Made by a program: the position numbers and the translations under genes | Shown: piece by piece, positions 16,457 through 25,611 of the stretch | Layout: every line of letters starts with the position of its first letter | Numbering within the stretch: position 1 is the stretch's first letter | The notes under the pieces: generated by a model | Told to the model about the DNA's origin: nothing | The model's input: only the letters and a program-made list of their open reading frames with translations | Database searches by the model: none | Source of the DNA: Kosmotoga olearia TBF 19.5.1 | Lineage (GTDB): Bacteria; Thermotogota; Thermotogae; Petrotogales; Kosmotogaceae | Length of the DNA stretch: 64,000 bases | Assembly (NCBI RefSeq): GCF_000023325.1 | Contig: NC_012785.1 | Span: 1,116,001 to 1,180,000 of the forward strand | Reading direction: 5' to 3'

Positions 16457-18037
16457 GTGAAGAAACTGCCCGAACTGCTCATGCCTGTATTCAGATATGG
16501 TGCATTTGCAAAACCTTTAATAATTAAAATCATCAATTCCAATTTGTCAGATAATATAAGGTACACTGCGCTTTCTTTTGTACATACGTGGAAAGGTGAC
16601 TATGACAAAGCGCTTTATTACACCCATAAGGCGCTTGATCTTTGTGGAAATAGCGGCATGCGCTATATGCTTCTTGCAAGGGAGCTGTCGTGCAAGGCAA
16701 GTCTCGGAAATAAAGATGAAAAGCTTTACCAATTTCTAAAAAGTAATTTGAATAAAATAAGCGGAAGAACACGAGAAGAAATAGAAGCAGTTATTTCAAA
16801 CGTAGAAGCAAGATGGGGAATAGCAAAATTGAAGAGAAAAACAAGAATTTGGGGGAGTAAAAAGATATTACCTGCCCTTGCTTTTCTTCATCTTGGTCGT
16901 GCGCGGAGACTTGCTGAAGAAGGAAAACTTCCTCAGGGGGTTCATCATTACATTCAGGCATACAGGCTTTCAAAGAATATTCCTCATCCTTCAGGAATTA
17001 CCAGTTCTCTTAACGGCCTTGCATGGAGAATAAGGGAAAAACATCCATTTTGGGCTCAGTCGATAGCGAGAAGAGCGGTGTATTATCTTGGTTATTACCG
17101 AGAGATTCCAGGCAATCTTTTTGGATGTCTTGACACGTTATTTGTGATTGAAAAAGCGATTAATTCATGTTCCATAGCGCAAACAGCGCGAGTAATTGCA
17201 TCTCTGCCAGTACCAAAGAACTATGAAAAACTTTCAAGGGAAGCAGAAAAATTCATTCCCAATTACTATATCTCTATGTACGAAAATACGGAAGAATTGA
17301 GGAAATACCTCAAAACGCTGATAGGTCCATACAGAAAAGAAAACGTAAGTATAGCGGGCCTTTCGGCGATTTTCACGGGTAAGACAAAGGTGATAAGAGG
17401 AAATACGCTGAGGAAAATAATAGAAAGGATAACAGAAAGTAGAAATGTGGATATTACCAGAATGCCTTATCCTGTATACAACGAATTGGTAAAACATAGG
17501 ATTGAAAAAAGCTTTGATGAAGCAGTTAAATATTTGGAAAAACTTCCGTTTTCAGAGAGGAAACGCCTTTTCTTTTCCACATTCATCGCACTTATTGACA
17601 GGGAGAAGTTTTACCTCTCAAGGAAAGATAAATTACTTGAAACGTATAAATCCCTCCGTGGTATAGATACATTCGCAAATCTTATGAGCAAAAGGTACGA
17701 AACAATGAATTTTGTGGTCGATATGGTAAAAGCTCATCCATACATAGAAGGAAGGAAAGCTGCGATACGCAAGGCTGTCGATAGAATGAGGATAGATGAG
17801 TTTATAAAACACTATGCGAAATTCAACGAGCACAACAGGAAACTGCTGGACAAATTTCTTCGAAACTACGGCAGGTATGATGGTATAAGGTTCGGGGTGA
17901 GGATAGATGGACCTGAGAGAGTGAGAGCATTTGCAAAGAGGTACAGATTGAAGATACAACCATGTTTTATTGCCTATTGGTGTGAAGAAGATGGAAGGAC
18001 ACGAAGAAAACTGGAAAGGATTTTGGAAATCATATAA
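16457..18037 (+). CDS. Helical-repeat regulator with central HTH (regulator 2)
   Basis: A 526-residue paralogue of regulator 1. GTG start with GGGGTTGGAAAA upstream. Shared landmarks: FAKP near the N-terminus, TPR-like helices (ALSFVHTWKGDYDKALYYTH), a central HTH-like segment (SIAGLSAIFTGKTKVIRGNT, then LRKIIERI), a block around SKRYETMNFVVDMVKAHPYI, and a C-terminal GRYDG...RYRLK segment. The two proteins differ strongly, so the duplication is old. It is divergent from a gene for a short exported peptide, which suggests a peptide-responsive regulator. The ligand and DNA site are not known. Confidence 0.75.
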   Translation: MKKLPELLMPVFRYGAFAKPLIIKIINSNLSDNIRYTALSFVHTWKGDYDKALYYTHKALDLCGNSGMRYMLLARELSCKASLGNKDEKLYQFLKSNLNKISGRTREEIEAVISNVEARWGIAKLKRKTRIWGSKKILPALAFLHLGRARRLAEEGKLPQGVHHYIQAYRLSKNIPHPSGITSSLNGLAWRIREKHPFWAQSIARRAVYYLGYYREIPGNLFGCLDTLFVIEKAINSCSIAQTARVIASLPVPKNYEKLSREAEKFIPNYYISMYENTEELRKYLKTLIGPYRKENVSIAGLSAIFTGKTKVIRGNTLRKIIERITESRNVDITRMPYPVYNELVKHRIEKSFDEAVKYLEKLPFSERKRLFFSTFIALIDREKFYLSRKDKLLETYKSLRGIDTFANLMSKRYETMNFVVDMVKAHPYIEGRKAAIRKAVDRMRIDEFIKHYAKFNEHNRKLLDKFLRNYGRYDGIRFGVRIDGPERVRAFAKRYRLKIQPCFIAYWCEEDGRTRRKLERILEII

Positions 18038-18087
18038 TACCAACCGGAAATTTTCTTTTGTCAACATCGATCAGAAATGTGAGAAAT

Positions 18088-18192
18088 CGTCCCGCAGAAC
18101 TTTATCCCTTCACCCAGAAATACAGGCTAAAGAAAACCTCAAACCTCATCAATCAAGTACCCATGGAAGAAATTATTCAACAATACAAATGA
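18088..18192 (+). pseudogene. 3' remnant of a third regulator paralogue
   Basis: Reading CCC GCA GAA CTT, this stretch encodes PAELYPFTQKYRLKKT followed by a short unrelated tail and TGA at 18190. Over about 42 bases it differs at one position from the end of regulator 1 (about 11599-11650), yet it lies behind regulator 2. No upstream part of a third gene is present. It is a gene fragment left by recombination or an incomplete duplication. Confidence 0.7.
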
Positions 18193-18445
18193 CGGAACGA
18201 ATTAGACGTTACCTAACATACAGTTTATGGTTTGATCACGCTTGCCCAAATGGTCTTCCCACTTTGTAAACAGTAGAACCATTATATCGAGATTGTAATT
18301 CCATAGGTGGTGGAGAAACCCGCTCCCTTCATAAACTCTGAGATTAGAGACTAGATACCCGAGATTCAGAAATCAAGAAACTCGGAATATTTTGCAAAAC
18401 GCAAAAAATGAAAGTTTGAAAACGCAGAATATCTTTGTCACACGC
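18193..18445. other. Intergenic, no gene seen
   Basis: Between the regulator remnant and the end of the SDR gene. A short inverted pair (CCGAGATTCAG and GAAACTCGG near 18360-18388) is visible, but no T-run follows it and no coding frame convinces. Confidence 0.4.
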
Positions 18446-19216
18446 TTAACTTTTCCTCTTTTCTCTTTCGGTCATTTTTCCCATTAGTTTACCAATCGCA
18501 TGAGGAAATCTGCGTGCTATGAACAGATAAATGCGCGTTTGAAGATTTGGTGTTATCACCCATTTGGTGGATAGAACTTTCTTAGCAAGCGCACGTCCGA
18601 CATCTGCCGGATCAGCCATTACTTGTGAGGGAATTCCGAGTGGTGATGCTGATTTGGTGTTTGTTAAAGGTGGATGCATGACCGTAACGCTGATACCGTA
18701 TCGGGCAAATTCATACGATAGGGTTAGTGTTAATGCTTCAATGGCTCCTTTTGTGGAAGAATATCCGTAGATTCCCGGAAAGCCCGTTATCCCAACCCCT
18801 GAACTAACGTTATGAATGATTCCTTTTCTTCTTGCTTTCATGTAAGGCAAAACGGCATTGATCATTCGAACGTAACCGAAATAATTCACTTCAAATTCTC
18901 GCCTGGTGTCTTCAATATCTTTCATTTCAAAAGGCGCAAAGATAGCCAAACAGGCATTGTTGACAAGAATATCAATCTGACCCCATTTTTGGATAACTTT
19001 CTCAACCGATTCTCTGACTTCCGGGTCCTGAGTGACGTCAGTCTTGCAAAAAAGTAGATTATCCGGGAAGGATTTCTGTAATTCTTCGAGATTATCTCCT
19101 GCGAGATCGAATGCAGCAACCCGATACCCCTCATCCAATAAAGCTGAGGCCATATGAAATCCTATTCCGTTATTTGCATCGGTAATGATGACTACCTGTC
19201 GATCATTATTGACCAT
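18446..19216 (-). CDS. Short-chain dehydrogenase/reductase (SDR)
   Basis: A 256-residue classical SDR. The NAD(P)-binding loop reads TDANNGIG, where the family normally has TGxxxGIG, so the first glycine is aspartate. DVTQDPEV, LVNNACLAIF (NNAG-like), NVSSGVG and the catalytic YSSTK are intact. The substrate cannot be told; the helix after YSSTK and the C-terminal ARRFP segment resemble lipid- or steroid-type SDRs. ATG 19216 is chosen from AGGGGTG 12 bases upstream. It stands alone, divergent from the MFS gene. Confidence 0.88.
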   Translation of the reverse strand: MVNNDRQVVIITDANNGIGFHMASALLDEGYRVAAFDLAGDNLEELQKSFPDNLLFCKTDVTQDPEVRESVEKVIQKWGQIDILVNNACLAIFAPFEMKDIEDTRREFEVNYFGYVRMINAVLPYMKARRKGIIHNVSSGVGITGFPGIYGYSSTKGAIEALTLTLSYEFARYGISVTVMHPPLTNTKSASPLGIPSQVMADPADVGRALAKKVLSTKWVITPNLQTRIYLFIARRFPHAIGKLMGKMTEREKRKS

Positions 19217-19407
19217 CTTTCTTGACACCCCTTTAGAACGCTGAGGCTTAAATTTCCGTTTTTTCCGTTGGGATATTATTATAAACAAATTCATCTCATT
19301 TAGGAAAATGGTGCTCAATGTGCTGATAATACAATATTGATTACCGACTCTTCAATGCTGAATCTGCTATAATGAATTCCAGATGAAAATACAAGAGGTG
19401 ACAATAC

Positions 19408-20610
19408 TTGAACCAATCTAGAAGGCATTTCATAGCTTTTCTCTGGCACGCTTCATTTCTGGCTTTCACAATGGCATTCGTCGAGGTAAATACTGTCTTG
19501 CCATCTTTGGTGTTAAAAGCTGGTGGTGGAAGTTTTTCGATTGGTTTTATTACAGCGTTGACTACCGGAATTCCTTTGTTAGGACAACTGTTTTTCGCCA
19601 GTATCCTCGTTTCTAAACCAAAGAAAAAACCTTACCTGCTTCTTGGAATATATCTAAGAACGCTTTCTCTTGCAACAATAAGTTTTCTGTTGTCAAGTTC
19701 ATTAAGTGGTATGATTCTTCTGGCTTTAATCTTTATCGTTCTTGGCATTTTTTCTTTTAGTGGTGTTTTTGCTGGAATTTGCTATACTGACCTTTTGGGA
19801 AAGTCCATTGCGAGGGACGCTAGGCGAAAATTTATGGCGTTCAGGCAGATTATCAGCAGTGGATTAGCCCTTGTCGGCGGACTTTTTGCAAGATATATTG
19901 TTCAACGATTTGAATACCCGACAAATTACTCGGTGATGTTTTTAATCGCCGCGACTTCTCTTGGAATTGCCTCAATAGGTTTTTGGGCTATCCGAGAAGA
20001 AAGCGTAGACACAACGGAATTACCCGGGTTCTGGAAGATTTTGAAAAGCATTCCTAAGACTATAAAAGCGGATCCAAATCTTAAAAACTATGTGCTCTTT
20101 ACCAACGCAACAGGCTTCGGACTTATAATCATTCCCTTTTATGTGCTCCTCGCTAAAAAATCCTTTGGATTAACCGGGGAAAACATAGGGAATTTTCTTC
20201 TGTTGCAAATGATCGGAATGACCGCAGCGGGATTTTTCTGGGGATATTATTTAAACAAATCTGGATACAAAAAGATCCTGAAATGGTGTATTTTTATTGG
20301 TGCGCTGATACCAATTTTGGCTTTGTTTCTTTCAAAAACAACAGCATCATTGTATGCCCTGGTTTTTTTGTTCTCTGGCATAACACTAAGTGCCAGGAAA
20401 ATGAGTTTTGAAGGGTTGTTGATTGAAATAACCAACGAAAAAAACCGGGCCCTGTACACCGGTACTGCGGGTGCTTTGAATCTCGTTACCGCGCTCTTGC
20501 CTTTGCTAATGGGGTCTCTGGTAAATTTTGTGGGCTTTACGATAATATTTACGTTCTCAAGCTTATTTATACTTTCAGGAACCTTGTTTTTGAAGGCAAT
20601 TAAGGCATAA
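19408..20610 (+). CDS. MFS-type membrane transporter
   Basis: A 400-residue protein with about 12 hydrophobic segments and a basic loop after the second pair (SKPKKKPYLLLGIYLRT), as in major facilitator transporters. A TTG start follows AGAGGTGACAATAC. The first helix carries acidic FVEVNTVLPSL. No substrate signature is recognised. The gene is divergent from the SDR gene by about 190 bases and is followed by the FmdB-like gene on the same strand. Confidence 0.82.
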   Translation: MNQSRRHFIAFLWHASFLAFTMAFVEVNTVLPSLVLKAGGGSFSIGFITALTTGIPLLGQLFFASILVSKPKKKPYLLLGIYLRTLSLATISFLLSSSLSGMILLALIFIVLGIFSFSGVFAGICYTDLLGKSIARDARRKFMAFRQIISSGLALVGGLFARYIVQRFEYPTNYSVMFLIAATSLGIASIGFWAIREESVDTTELPGFWKILKSIPKTIKADPNLKNYVLFTNATGFGLIIIPFYVLLAKKSFGLTGENIGNFLLLQMIGMTAAGFFWGYYLNKSGYKKILKWCIFIGALIPILALFLSKTTASLYALVFLFSGITLSARKMSFEGLLIEITNEKNRALYTGTAGALNLVTALLPLLMGSLVNFVGFTIIFTFSSLFILSGTLFLKAIKA

Positions 20611-20662
20611 CGTTAACTTGAAACCGGATACTGATAATAATATTTGAGTGAGGAGGTATATT

Positions 20663-20878
20663 ATGCCTATATATCGTTTCAAATGCGAAAGCTGTGGTAA
20701 AGAAGAAACATTGCTTTTAAAGATGAACCAGGAAGTGCCGAATTGTCCACATTGTGGCGGTAAACTTGTAAAACAGATATCCAGAGTTAGGTTTGTTTCA
20801 GGCTCTTCAAGCTTGTCTGGAGGTTCAGGTTCAAGCTGCTCGGGTTGTTCTGGCGGAAGCTGCTCGAGTTGTGGCTAA
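20663..20878 (+). CDS. FmdB-family zinc-ribbon protein
   Basis: A 71-residue protein. MPIYRFKCESCGKEET and CPHCGGKL form the two CxxC knuckles of the FmdB/CxxC_CxxC_SSSS family, and the tail is a serine-glycine-cysteine run typical of that family. ATG 20663 has GGAGGTATATT upstream. Role unknown in most organisms; FmdB was named as a regulator of formamide metabolism. It may be co-transcribed with the gene 53 bases downstream. Confidence 0.9.
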   Translation: MPIYRFKCESCGKEETLLLKMNQEVPNCPHCGGKLVKQISRVRFVSGSSSLSGGSGSSCSGCSGGSCSSCG

Positions 20879-20931
20879 AAACATCCTTATGCAAAAAGCT
20901 GATCAACTCTCCAAAAGGATGGTGGGAAGTT

Positions 20932-21255
20932 ATGGAGTATAAGTTTGTCAAGTTTGAGGTTTTAATACCTGAAGAATACGTAGAAGCACTCAGGGAAAAA
21001 GTAAATGCCGCGGGTGCCTGCCGCCTTGGCAATTACGATAATTGCCTTTCGTACCACCCGGTTAAAGGATTCTGGAGGCCACTGGAAGGAGCTAATCCAT
21101 ATCTTGGAGAGGTAGGGAAAATAGAAGAGGGAGAGGAAGTAAAGGCCGAGTTTCTGTGTGCAAGGGAATATGTGGATGAAGTGGTAAAGGCTATCAGGGA
21201 GGTTCATCCATACGAAGAGCCCATGTTTTTCATAATTCCTCTCTTAAATGAATAG
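20932..21255 (+). CDS. NIF3/YqfO C-terminal-like domain protein
   Basis: A 107-residue protein: KFEVLIPEEYVEALREKVNA, then GACRLGNYDNC, GFWRPLEGANPYLG and a final VVKAIREVHPYEEPMFFIIP. This is the CutA-like insert domain of NIF3/YqfO proteins, here as a stand-alone form found in many bacteria. The fold suggests trimer formation and metal binding; the true role is unknown. ATG 20932 is chosen for the AAAGGATGGTGGG site. Confidence 0.85.
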   Translation: MEYKFVKFEVLIPEEYVEALREKVNAAGACRLGNYDNCLSYHPVKGFWRPLEGANPYLGEVGKIEEGEEVKAEFLCAREYVDEVVKAIREVHPYEEPMFFIIPLLNE

Positions 21256-21332
21256 ACTGTGACTGGTCTCAAAAAGAAATACACTGCCCTAAGGAAGAGT
21301 TATCGTTAATTAAAATATTATAAAATTCTTCT

Positions 21333-21347
21333 CTCCACCATGTGGAG
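21333..21347. terminator. Weak hairpin between convergent genes
   Basis: CTCCAC-CAT-GTGGAG forms a 6-bp stem in the 127-bp gap between the NIF3-like gene and the convergent glycosyltransferase gene. It has no proper T-run (ATATTTCAT follows), so its role as terminator is doubtful. Confidence 0.3.
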
Positions 21348-21382
21348 ATATTTCATATTTCTTATTTCAAAAACAATAACTA

Positions 21383-22825
21383 TCAAAACAAAGGTTCAGG
21401 CTTTCCGCCTTTTAGAAAGAATTCGGGTATTGCCGGGATTAACGGTTCAATTTTAAGCCGTTCTTCGATAGTTTTTAGATATTTCTTTGCTGTAGCTAGC
21501 CAGGTATAATAGTTTTCGACGTAGTCGCTTACTTTAGATGAGAGTTCTCTTCTATACTCCGGATTAAGCATTAATTTTTCCAATCCTTTTATTATAGAAA
21601 AAGTATCCTCTGGATCAACGAGTACACCAAGTTCTTCACAGTCTCTTTTAAGAAACTCTGATGGACCACCATTTTTCGTCGCTACAACAGGTAAACCACA
21701 GGCCATTGCTTCAAGAGGAGCAAGACCAAAGGGTTCATAAAGGGAAGTCAAAGCAAAAATACCTTCTTTCCTCGAAACCAATCTATAAAGAGCGGCAAGT
21801 TCCTTTTGGCTGGTAATGTTGATAAAGAAGACGCGATTTTGAGCATTGTGCTGGCGCACCAATTCCACGAGTTCGCGGAGCGTTTCGCCCGATTCACCGC
21901 TGAGTCTCGGGTATTCTTTGTACACATCATAAACACCTCTTGCGACTATGAGAAGATTAGTAGCATTCATTAACTTCTTACTAGATAGGTAAGCCCTCAG
22001 TAAACCTGTTATATTCTTTTTTTGATCCATTCTGCTCGAAGAAACGATAAATGGTTTATCAAACCTTTCTGGTGCATAGATTTTAATAACACTTGAAAGA
22101 CGATTTTCAATTGCAATATCTATATCGTTCGGATAAGGGTTAAATATTTTAGTATTAACCCCGGGAGGTGCAACAACAAACTTTGTGTCATCATTTACGT
22201 CAATCCATCCTTTATAAAGTTCGTGGGAATACTGCTCGAACCGTTCAATTGTGGTGCTCACAAAATTAACAGCGGAATATCTCATGGATACCCTTTCAGC
22301 CTGGATTCTGTATGAAAAGTTGTAAACTCTGTCAAACTGTGGAAAATTTTCAGGAGTCACACCGAGTTTATCCATTTTCTGAGCGCCGAGGGAGTGAGCA
22401 GTAAAAGAAAAAGGAATTTTTCTTTTTAGAGACAGGATAGCAGCAGATATACCGCCATCTCCATAGTGCGAAGTGACAAACTCCGGAAACCTTTTTTCCC
22501 TGTTGTAGAGCCTCTCGATTCCGGCAACATAGTCTTTAAGGTAGGGCCAAAGTTTCTCCTTAGATAAAAATTTCTTACCTCCAAAATCGATCCTGACAAT
22601 CCTGACACCTTCAACACCCGGATAGAAATCAAAAGGCTCTGAAAATTCTGGCCATTCCTTGTCTTCGATCCTTCTTGTGATTATATCCACATCTATCCCG
22701 AGAGATGCCATCGCTATGGCCAACTCTTTTACATATACGAGCTGTCCGCCGAAATCGGGGTGGTCTGTCCAATGACTATCGAGGGAATCAAAGTTCCCCT
22801 GTGGATTTAAAAAGGCAATTTTCAT
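21383..22825 (-). CDS. Sucrose-phosphate-synthase-like GT4 glycosyltransferase
   Basis: A 480-residue retaining glycosyltransferase of the GT-B fold. The start KIAFLNPQGNFDSLDSHW with HPDFGGQLVYVKELA is typical of sucrose- or mannosylfructose-phosphate synthases; FTAHSLGAQKMDKLG, SSRMDQKKN and YEPFGLAPLEAMACG, then NGGPSE, are the sugar-nucleotide site. It probably links a nucleotide sugar to a sugar phosphate, or runs the reverse reaction. It overlaps the PfkB kinase by four bases and belongs to a sugar-uptake operon, which hints at sucrose-type disaccharide metabolism. The acceptor is inference. Confidence 0.82.
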   Translation of the reverse strand: MKIAFLNPQGNFDSLDSHWTDHPDFGGQLVYVKELAIAMASLGIDVDIITRRIEDKEWPEFSEPFDFYPGVEGVRIVRIDFGGKKFLSKEKLWPYLKDYVAGIERLYNREKRFPEFVTSHYGDGGISAAILSLKRKIPFSFTAHSLGAQKMDKLGVTPENFPQFDRVYNFSYRIQAERVSMRYSAVNFVSTTIERFEQYSHELYKGWIDVNDDTKFVVAPPGVNTKIFNPYPNDIDIAIENRLSSVIKIYAPERFDKPFIVSSSRMDQKKNITGLLRAYLSSKKLMNATNLLIVARGVYDVYKEYPRLSGESGETLRELVELVRQHNAQNRVFFINITSQKELAALYRLVSRKEGIFALTSLYEPFGLAPLEAMACGLPVVATKNGGPSEFLKRDCEELGVLVDPEDTFSIIKGLEKLMLNPEYRRELSSKVSDYVENYYTWLATAKKYLKTIEERLKIEPLIPAIPEFFLKGGKPEPLF

Positions 22826-23754
22826 GAGATCGACCTCGTTTCCATGATTTTTTTTAGTACTTCAATAGAAGGAATAGGGACTGATTTATCTTCCGTTTCC
22901 AACCTAAAGGCAGCGGCGGCATTCCCTATTTTAGCGGCCCCGAAAACGTCGAAGCCCTTCAATAATCCGTGATACAAACCACTCCAAAAAGCATCTCCAG
23001 CCCCAGTGGTATCAACAACATTTTTAGCGTACGTATGGATTTTTTTTACTTTTTCTCCATCAGAAACCAAGACACCGTCTTTGCCCAAGGTGAGAACGAC
23101 ATTTTCGACACCACATTTGTGATATTCATTTATGTATCTTCGAGGCGACATTTTTCCAAAGATATGAAAGGAATCATCTAAGGAAGGTTTTACCAAATAA
23201 ATGTCTTTCATGAATTCTCTTATAAAAGTTTTACCGTCAGAACCGTTTTCCCACAGGATTTCTCGATAATTTGGGTCAAAACATACTTTTGTACCTCTTT
23301 TTTTTGCTATTTCAAGCACTTTCATAACGGTTTTCCGGGCTGGATTACGAGAAAGCGGCCAACTCGTCAGGTGAATAAACTCAACTCCTTCAAAGAGCTT
23401 CTCAGGCTCTTGAGGAAATTCTATTTTGTAATCTGCGCCCCTAATTGGCATAAATAGTGGAGTATCTTGGGATTTTGAAACTATGACAAAACTTGTGGGA
23501 AGCTTGCTTTGGTTTATAAAGGTAGTTTTAATCCCTTTTTCTTCTAACCATTTTTTGTAGCCTCTTCCAAAAGGGTCATCTCCTACTGAAGCAAGTAACA
23601 ATGGTTCAATGCCGAGATTCTTAAGATTTATCGCCAAGTTTCCTGGAGAGCCAGCATAATATTTTTTAAAACTTTTTGCATCAGCAAGATCATCCACATA
23701 CTCTTCGGAAATCAAGTCGATGAGCAGTTCGCCAATTATTAAAATCTTTTTCAT
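22822..23754 (-). CDS. PfkB-family sugar kinase (fructokinase-like)
   Basis: A 310-residue ribokinase-type kinase. KKILIIGELLIDLI is the N-terminal signature, YYAGSPGNLAINLKNLG the substrate loop, and DTTGAGDAFWSGLYHGLL the ATP/anion-hole motif with the catalytic aspartate. Fructose is the likely substrate because the next gene is a sucrose-phosphate-synthase-like enzyme, but this is context. ATG 23754 is used, with GGTGGTG upstream; longer readings lack a ribosome site. Confidence 0.88.
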   Translation of the reverse strand: MKKILIIGELLIDLISEEYVDDLADAKSFKKYYAGSPGNLAINLKNLGIEPLLLASVGDDPFGRGYKKWLEEKGIKTTFINQSKLPTSFVIVSKSQDTPLFMPIRGADYKIEFPQEPEKLFEGVEFIHLTSWPLSRNPARKTVMKVLEIAKKRGTKVCFDPNYREILWENGSDGKTFIREFMKDIYLVKPSLDDSFHIFGKMSPRRYINEYHKCGVENVVLTLGKDGVLVSDGEKVKKIHTYAKNVVDTTGAGDAFWSGLYHGLLKGFDVFGAAKIGNAAAAFRLETEDKSVPIPSIEVLKKIMETRSIS

Positions 23755-23771
23755 AGCACCACCACACAAAC

Positions 23772-24626
23772 TTATTTTATTCCTGTCTGAGAAATGCTCT
23801 TTACATACTGCCCTTGAAGCGCAACGAAGAGCATTAACACCGGGGCTGTCATCATTGTGGCAAAAGCCATTATGTCGCCCCAATCCCTCGGATATTGACC
23901 GAAGAAAACCTGCATAGCAACAGGAAGAGGTCTGTATTCTGGTCCTCTTGTAACCATGAGTGGCCAGAGGAAGAAACCCCATTGTGTAAGGAATTGCAAA
24001 ATCGCAACACTTGAAAGTATGGGTTTTGATAAAGGTAGAGCAATCTTCCAGTATATTTTAAGCCAGTTCGCTCCGTCTATCAGAGCGGCTTCTTCGAGCG
24101 CTTTTGGAAAACCAATGAAAAATTGGTAAAAAAGGAAGATGTAAAACGGATTGGCTATAAAGGGAATTATCTGAACATGATAGCTATCGAGCCAGCCAAA
24201 TCTATTTGTCATTAGGAGCAAAGGAATCGCAATGGTTTCAAAAGGGATTATCATCAAAGCCACTATGAGCGATACTAAAAAGCCTCTTCCTCGAAAAGTG
24301 AATCTTGCTAATCCAAAAGCCATCATGCTGTTTACAAAAAGTCCAGCTATAACTGTTGCAGTAACTATGAAGACTGAGTTGAATATGAACCTGCCAAAAG
24401 GCATTCTGGTAAAGACATCCAGATAGTTTTTAAGCGACACAGGCGATGGAATGAAAGCTTTAATCGATCCCATTCTTCTGAGAATATTCAGCTCGTCTGG
24501 ATTGAACGATGTCGAGATCATATATATCAGAGGAAAAAGGAAAAATATAGCGAGCAGTGTCATGAGGGTGTAACTGATAATCTTATCCACAAGTTCTATT
24601 CTTTTCTTGCTTCTTTTTTTGATCAT
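23772..24626 (-). CDS. Sugar ABC transporter permease (MalG type)
   Basis: A 284-residue inner-membrane protein with six hydrophobic segments. The EAA loop reads EEAALIDGANWLKIYWKI, then LPLSKP, which contacts the ATPase. It follows the MalF-type permease after one base and precedes the kinase gene by 17 bases. No ATP-binding gene is present in the operon, so a shared MsmX-type ATPase elsewhere is likely. Confidence 0.92.
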   Translation of the reverse strand: MIKKRSKKRIELVDKIISYTLMTLLAIFFLFPLIYMISTSFNPDELNILRRMGSIKAFIPSPVSLKNYLDVFTRMPFGRFIFNSVFIVTATVIAGLFVNSMMAFGLARFTFRGRGFLVSLIVALMIIPFETIAIPLLLMTNRFGWLDSYHVQIIPFIANPFYIFLFYQFFIGFPKALEEAALIDGANWLKIYWKIALPLSKPILSSVAILQFLTQWGFFLWPLMVTRGPEYRPLPVAMQVFFGQYPRDWGDIMAFATMMTAPVLMLFVALQGQYVKSISQTGIK

Positions 24627-24627
24627 T

Positions 24628-25527
24628 TCATGACACCTCTCTTTCTTCTCTCAAAACAAAACGCTGGGTTACAGAAATTGCCAGGACAAGCAAGAAGAAA
24701 ACGACAGTCAGTGCGGAAGCATAACCAATGTATTGCCTTTTGAATCCCATGTTGAAAATATGAAGCACAACAGTATAAGTAGCACCATTAGGACCTCCAT
24801 CAGTCATGATTTTTACCTGGTCAAAGAGCCTGAAAGCCAGAATTGTTGTTGAAATAATTACAAATGCCGTCGTATTTTTCAACTGAGGAAGAGTTATCTT
24901 CAAAAATTTCTGCCAAGCATTTGCTCCATCAATAGTTGCAGCCTCATAAAGAGATGCCGGAATTTCTTGAAGCCCGGTTAGGAATATCAGCATCTGAAAA
25001 CCAACACCTTGCCAAATTGACATGAACATAATCGCCGGAAACGCCCAGTTTTCACTCTTTATAAAATCAACAGGTTGCCAGCTTCCAAAACTTATTTTGT
25101 GAAGAAAAAGATTTATCAACCCCTCCGGATTATATAGAAAAGTCCAGATGACCGAGACAACAACCATTGTGGTGACTGTAGGCATAAAATAAACAGTTCG
25201 GAAGAATTTAGTAAAATTAATTTTTTTGTTTACCAGCAAGGCCAACCCAAGTGCAAAGACTGTTTGAATTGGAACAACAATTAGAACGAACTTGAAAATG
25301 TTCAGTAATCCCTTCCAAAAGAGATCATCATTCAATATTTTTTTATAATTTGCCAGTCCAATGAACTTTGTCGGCAATCTTGAGATTAACCTTTGGTTGG
25401 TAAAAGAAAGATAAAAAGCCGAAAGAAAAGGGATAATTATAAAAGTAATCAGTAAAATCAAACCAGGTAGAAGGAATATAAAAGCATATTTGAAACCTCT
25501 TTTTTTCTCATAGTATATCCTCGACAT
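24628..25527 (-). CDS. Sugar ABC transporter permease (MalF type)
   Basis: A 299-residue permease with six membrane segments and the EAA loop YEAATIDGANAWQKFLKI, then LPQLKN. The initial YAFIFLLPGLILLITFIIIP is characteristic of MalF/UgpA-type subunits. AAGGGTG lies upstream of ATG 25527. It pairs with the permease at 23772-24626. Confidence 0.92.
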   Translation of the reverse strand: MSRIYYEKKRGFKYAFIFLLPGLILLITFIIIPFLSAFYLSFTNQRLISRLPTKFIGLANYKKILNDDLFWKGLLNIFKFVLIVVPIQTVFALGLALLVNKKINFTKFFRTVYFMPTVTTMVVVSVIWTFLYNPEGLINLFLHKISFGSWQPVDFIKSENWAFPAIMFMSIWQGVGFQMLIFLTGLQEIPASLYEAATIDGANAWQKFLKITLPQLKNTTAFVIISTTILAFRLFDQVKIMTDGGPNGATYTVVLHIFNMGFKRQYIGYASALTVVFFLLVLAISVTQRFVLREEREVS

Positions 25528-25555
25528 TCTTTTTCACCCTTCTTTCCGAAAAAGA

Positions 25556-25577
25556 GATGGGGTGAAACCACCCCACC
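25556..25577 (-). terminator. Hairpin between binding-protein and permease genes
   Basis: On the minus strand GGTGGGG pairs with CCCCATC (one G-U pair) around an 8-base loop, followed by TCTTTTTC. It lies between the binding-protein gene and the first permease. Such intercistronic hairpins usually protect or partly terminate the mRNA, so that the binding protein is made in excess. Confidence 0.55.
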
Positions 25578-25611
25578 TCCATGATTTTACTCTAACTTTC
25601 TTTGTGGTAAA

